Assembly: GCA_905221605.1 (NCBI GenBank)
Contig: CAJNDS010002134.1
Span: 112,501 to 176,500 of the forward strand
Source: Symbiodinium natans
Lineage: Eukaryota > Sar > Dinophyceae > Suessiales > Symbiodiniaceae
DNA: 64,000 bases
Reading direction: 5' to 3'
Shown: positions 13,301 through 19,405 of the stretch, piece after piece
Position numbering within the stretch: position 1 is the first letter of the stretch
Layout: each line of letters begins with the position of its first letter
The notes under the pieces: generated by a model
The model's database searches: none
Told to the model about the DNA's origin: nothing
Seen by the model: only the letters and a program-made list of their open reading frames with translations
Position numbers and translations under genes: made by a program

Positions 13301-16300
13301 GCCATCATCACAGCGAGATGCTACTCAGGCACCAAAAGACGTGCTCCAAAAGATGTTGAGCCCCTTTCTCCAAAACCTCCTCCGCCCCCTGACATTTTCC
13401 TAAGTCCTCAACTCTTACTTACTCAACCCCAAGTTCCTAAAATAGACACGCCTACACTCCCCAAACCCTAGGCTCCCGCCCCAGCTCCTCCTGCGCCTCT
13501 TCCGTCTCATCCGCAGCTGGCTGGACGCTGTGGGCCCCGCTTGGTAGCTTGCGGCCTGATGGGCTTTGGGGTTTAGGCTTTCAAGGTCCTTTATACGAGC
13601 AGATGTGGGAGTCTACGCAAATAAAGGACCCCTAATATAGACCCACAAATAGCAGGATTCCCTTAAGGTAATTACAATTTTTGGAAACCTCCCATGTAAC
13701 TCTTCACCACGAATGCACCCACTAAACTACGCCATGTGCCAGATCTGCAACAGTTCTATGATGCATCCTACCCAAAACCTGCCTGCCTGAATCTTACCCC
13801 TAAACCTAAACCCTTAACCCTTAAGTCCCTGAACCCTAAGCACGGAACAGACCTTCTGCGGACAGGAGGTGGCCGATGCTCTCGACGATGGCCTTCGTGA
13901 TGCTGGGCTTGAGATGTGGGGGCTATTTAGGGTTTAGGATCAAGGTTCGGGGTTTAGGGTTTAGGGTTTAGGGTTTAGGGTTTAGGGTTTAGGGTTCAGG
14001 GTTTAGGGTTTAGGGTTTAGGGCTTGGGTTTAGGATTAGGGGCTATTGGGGTTGGGATTCCGGTTTCCGGTATAGGGCTTACACTTCGGGGTTCAGGATT
14101 CAGGCTTATGGTTTAGGTCTTGTGCACCTCGTACCGATCTAGCCACTTCTCTAAATGCAAGGAATGCGTCCTTGTCGGCTTCCTCTGTGGCGAGGCTTTA
14201 AGACGATGGGAGAAAACACGAAGTCGAAACCGCTAAAAAACACGAAGAACTACCAAAACCAAGCCTGAAAGCGAAAATCAAAGTGCGAAACATGCAAAAA
14301 CCCAGGGAAACGGACACATACAGTCAAGAAATCAGGAAGGGAAAAAAGACAGAAGTGTAAGATGCAGGTCAAAATCACGTGCTAGGAAAAGTGAAGGAAC
14401 TGTCGCAAATACCAAGCTAAAACACAAAAAACAAAAAACAACGAAGATTTGCAGGGGCCAAATACACGCCGCATTCCAACTACTTAAGACACCTCAGCCT
14501 AGCCAAGCCCGACCTAACCGCACCTAAACATCTGAAACCCTAATCCCCCACCTAAACCCTACTTTGAAAACACTCGAAGCCTCGCACCGCAAGGAAAAAA
14601 AAGAAGACCACGGGGCCAAACAAGGTGGATGGATCGATAGATAGCTGGGTATTCAATGTTGGGGGGTAGCTGATAGTTCCGCACACACACACACTAGCCA
14701 AATGCGCTAATAGCCGTAAGGGTTGCTATGACTTTGGAAAGACGATCAAAGGATTGCTATGACTTCGGAAAGAACCTTCAGATCAGCAGGTGATGGCTCT
14801 GGAAGAAAGAAACATCTCTCTGAACCCCGGCAGTAGCCTAAAACACACCGCACAGCACTCAATGACTACTGGGACTCTTGGCACTGGATCCCAGCTCGGC
14901 CTGGCGGATGGGATAGCAATCCACGTCCAGCAGCGGAAGCAGCACCGAAATGTTTGCCAGGACGACCTCGCTGAAAAGCGAGTAGATTCTGAGGGGGTTT
15001 GAGGACTCAGGCCTCTCAACCCTAAACCCTCGACCCGAAACCCTGGAACCCTACGCTTTCTACCTCCAGCAAGCACGGCTTCAAATTCAGGTTATGGTAT
15101 CTCAGGGCTTCACAGAGACTCCAAGCCCAAGACCACAACCGAAGCTACTCCATATTCCACATTCCAAAGACCACTGGAAAACGCTCACTGACACCAAATT
15201 ACGCCCAAACCCCCCACACCCCCAACCTACCCTCTCATACCTCAAGCCCTAGAGTCTGCCACTCAACTCCTGAACAAACCCTAAACCCTAAACCCCCTGG
15301 TCTGGAGGCGAGCGGCATGAGGGAGGCGCTCTGCCAGGGCCACCAGAAAAGCCGCCAGGGAGCGCTGGAACGCGCCCTCCAAGGTCTTTGGGGCTTCGGG
15401 TAGTTTAGGGTTTAGGGTTTAGGGTTTAGGGTTGAGGGTTTAGGGTTTAGGGTTTAGGGTTTAGGGTTTAGGGCTTGGGGGTTAGGGCTTAGGGTTTTGG
15501 GTTTAGGGTTTAGGGTTTAGGGTTTAGGGTTTAGGGCTCAGGGTTTCTCACGGCTTGCTGCAGGGTGGCGTAGCGGCCTTGTAGTCAACAATCACAAGCC
15601 TGTAAAGGTTTCGGCCCCAACAGGTGCCGGTACCTGCCTTATCATCGGAACCCGTGCATCGAGATCGAGGAGCCCACAGGAAACAGCCACAACATCAAGC
15701 CTAAACCATGATCAACGACTTCGAAGCTTTGGGCGCTTGCCAGCCTGGGCCGTCAGCTCTTGGCCGCAGTGCCTCGAAGTGAACCGTGCTGATTTTGGGC
15801 TTCCCCCAGCTCAACAGACTACACTTTCGGGACTTCAGGACATCACGAACTGAGCTCGAGATCGATGTCTGCCCTGAAAAGCCACCGAAGCTCAGTGGGA
15901 ACCTCTCCGAGAGTGAAAGTGTCACCTGCTGCCTGGCCACTGAGTCAGCTCGACCAGGAAGAGTCTCGGATCGACAGCTTTGGGGCTTTCGGGCTCACTA
16001 AGCCGACAAGCTCAAGTTTATTCGGTGCATGGTTCAGAGTTGAAAATTTAGGGTGCAGTGTCCGGTGCTTCGATTCATCCCACACTTCCCAACATTGTCC
16101 CCGCGAAACCACCTGCACCATAAAACCCTGCATCCACAAACCCCTACAGCAAACTCTTACAACAAACCTGAAGTCCGCTCCTAAACGCCAAGCGGCCGAG
16201 GCAATGGTGTGGTGTGTGCATGGAGAAGACACTCTGCCGTGAAGGCTGCAGTCCCTGCCACCCAAGTGCCCCACGTGGAAACCCCGAGCCCTCAACCTAG

Positions 16301-19300
16301 GATAGGGCTAAGGGTTTAGGATTTTGGGTTTAGGGTTTAGGGTTTTAGGGTTTAGGGTTTCGCGTAACCTGGGCACATCACGAGTCTGTGCCATGAGGAG
16401 CCGAGGCAGCAGACTTTAGATCGCCAGCGCTGCGTTACCCCCAACCACGCGGAAGAGATGCACAGCCCGTGTTGCACGAACAACGCCTGGAATATTACAC
16501 GACGACCCTTTTGCGAATTTGTGTGAGGTCTAAACGCACTTGTTGTACACCACACTCGTCATAGACCTCTGAACAGCCTCCCAAAGGCGGAAACCACGCA
16601 CCTTCCGCCACCCGCAGCCCATGGATGAGCTTGGACACGGTGGCCACCAAGAGGTTGGAATGCTGCTGGCCCTCCTGTGCCAGCTGTTCTTATGGCTGTG
16701 CTCGAGATTCATGGCGGCGGTAGTGAGTTTTATGAGCTTCGAAAGAGAACGCTCGGATGTCCTGAAGAAGGGGTGCCACGATGCACTGAAGGGCCGTCTG
16801 CCGGGTTTCGCGACTCTTCAGAGCCTGGCTGCATGGCTTAGGATTTAGAGTTCAGGGAGATTAGGCATTTCAGGATGTTTTCGAAACCTTCGAAAGCGCT
16901 GGCAGGTTGAGAACCTCGCTATGGTCACATGCACGAAGGGCTGCCGAGCTACGTCCACTCACACACACTGAGCTTCGCAAGAGGATGGCATTGTATGTTA
17001 TGAAAACTCGGACATCGGGCCTCTCACACATGAGAATACCTGGCACATGCATTCACAGAACCTCTTCTACACAGCCGGGCAATTCAATGCGGCATACTCA
17101 AGACACATGAAAGGGGCAGCCATCCGACTCATGGCCTCATGGCTTCACGGCACCGGACCCTTCCTCATGGCCTCCGCGGAATCGAAGACGTAGAAGCCCG
17201 CGTCTGAAACAGCCGTGGCCGCCTGCTGCCACGAGGCGGGCTCACTGAGCCACAGCCAAGGCATCGCTCCTTCGGATTTTGGGGGATTGGCAGTGCTTTT
17301 TCGAGCTGAGACAGTCGGGGCTTGGGCGTCGGCCCTGTCAGGCCCATGCGGTCAGGGGTTCACCGGAGGACTTTCGGGGATCTAGGCTTTGTTCCCTCAA
17401 ACCCAAGAAGTGTATCTTAAAATCCTGGCAAACAGCACTGCCACAGATCCATGGACACTTTTGAGCCTGGTTTACAATTTGCCCCCCTATTGCTGGCACG
17501 AGCTGAATCCATCGCGTGAAGGCTCACCGTCTTGCATGTTCAGCCACACCACATAAGAAGCTTTCCATAAGGAGCTACGCTGAGAAGAGGCCCTAAACCT
17601 TCCATCCGCCGGTGTCCTCGGTTTACAAGGCCAGCAAGTTCCTGGAGCACGGCACACCGCTGGCGCTCCTGCAGGGGGTTCCTCGGGATGGCTAGAGGGT
17701 TTTGGGGAACTGTCCAAACACTGAGCTCCTGACGTGAGGTGTTGGCACAATTGGGGGTCGCAGTTTTCAGGGCTCCGACTTCACTCGATTGTCGTCTGCT
17801 GCTGTTTGGGGGAACTTTTTCGCATCTCGGACATTCGAGTTGAGGATCCTGGGGTGAGGAATCTGCTTGTTTAGGGTGATGTCCGGACTCTTTCACACGC
17901 GTGCCAATATCGCACACATCGTCAGGAAAGGGCCTCTGGCAAACCTGCCGACATGTAAACCTGACGCCGTGACGCCCCGCCTCCTCCATCACGAGGCCCT
18001 CAAAAACAAAAAAAGCTAGAGGTGCCAGAGTCCGAAATCCTAATCCCTGAGTCAACTAAAGCCCCAAAACCTAACCCCCCCCTCTGCAGGCACTTGCAGT
18101 GCCTGGGCTTTCAGTGCCTCTTTCGCCTCCTCTGCGGCGGCAGCCTGCTCTGCCTTCACCATGTGGGGCTTCAGGTCGTAGGTCTTTTGGGGGTGTTCCG
18201 AGGCTTAGAACCTCAACCTGCCCTCCCCTTCCACCGCTGATGATGGTGCTTCAGAGGGGGCCCAGGGCCTAAGTCTACGTGCAACCTTAGCCAAACTTCA
18301 ACGGTTACGAGTCACAACTATCTTACTATTTATGGGTCCAAGGAGGTTCCAAAAGACTTCTGGGTGGAAAACGCAATCGGAGTCAAGAAAAACTTGCACA
18401 CAAGGCCAACCCTCATTGAAGCAAACTGGCCTTCTACCCTCTATGGTGCAAGGCAAAGCTTATGCCATCGCGAAGAGTCCAAGGCGTCTGAAGTCGCATG
18501 GAGACTCGAGAGGCCAGGATTCGCTGGCCCCAAAGGTGCCCACTCCAAGCACCCCTTTCTCCTACGAACTTCTAAACATCAACACCTCAATTCCAGCTGC
18601 ACCGATTTGCCAGCTTCCCGCCTGCTGCAGGGCCGTCCCAGCCTGAACACATCAAGGCTTCAGCGACACGAGATACCAGTAGCAAGGCCTGCAGTTCCTG
18701 GCCCAATTCAACCCTGTGAACTGCCATGCCGGATTGCCTTCACACCTCGACCGCGGCCACGGCCTTTGCGGGCTTCGGCGACGCCTAAGAAGATGAGAGC
18801 AACTGCTCGTGGATGTTCGCGGAGTTTGTAGCTTCAGGCTTCACACGAGACGTATATGAAGGACCCTTTCCTTGCGATGCAAATCTTGGAAGCTTGGGGT
18901 GTCATTAGGGTGTCAGGCTTCGACGTTTTAGATGCAAGGAAATATGCCTGTCAAAGAGGTCAATCCTGCCTTTGTGGCTTCAGGGCAGCGCCGGCCTTCA
19001 ATTACGTTCAACAAGCCACTGGGCCCCTCCCACTCCACTCCACATGTGCCTTGCTGCATCAGGTACTCCGTGGTCCAACGGAGGAAAAAGGCGGCTACCT
19101 GGCTTCTTCATAGCTTTATGGGTGTGAGGTGTACGTGGAGGTTATGGGCAGTTGGAGGAGGTTATACATAGGAGAGAGCTGTCACGGCAATGATCTTAAT
19201 GAAGGGTACGTATAACTCTGCTTACGACGACTACCCATGCGACATCAAGCAGGGTGCATGATTTCGGGCCTCCGTGTCCCAAACTCCAAGCCGAAACAAA

Positions 19301-19372
19301 ACAGCACCGTCCCGAAAAGAGCCGCCAAAAACCCTAAACCTGAGGCTACAATCACCCCGAAACGCAGTGGTC

Positions 19373-19405
<33 letters not shown>

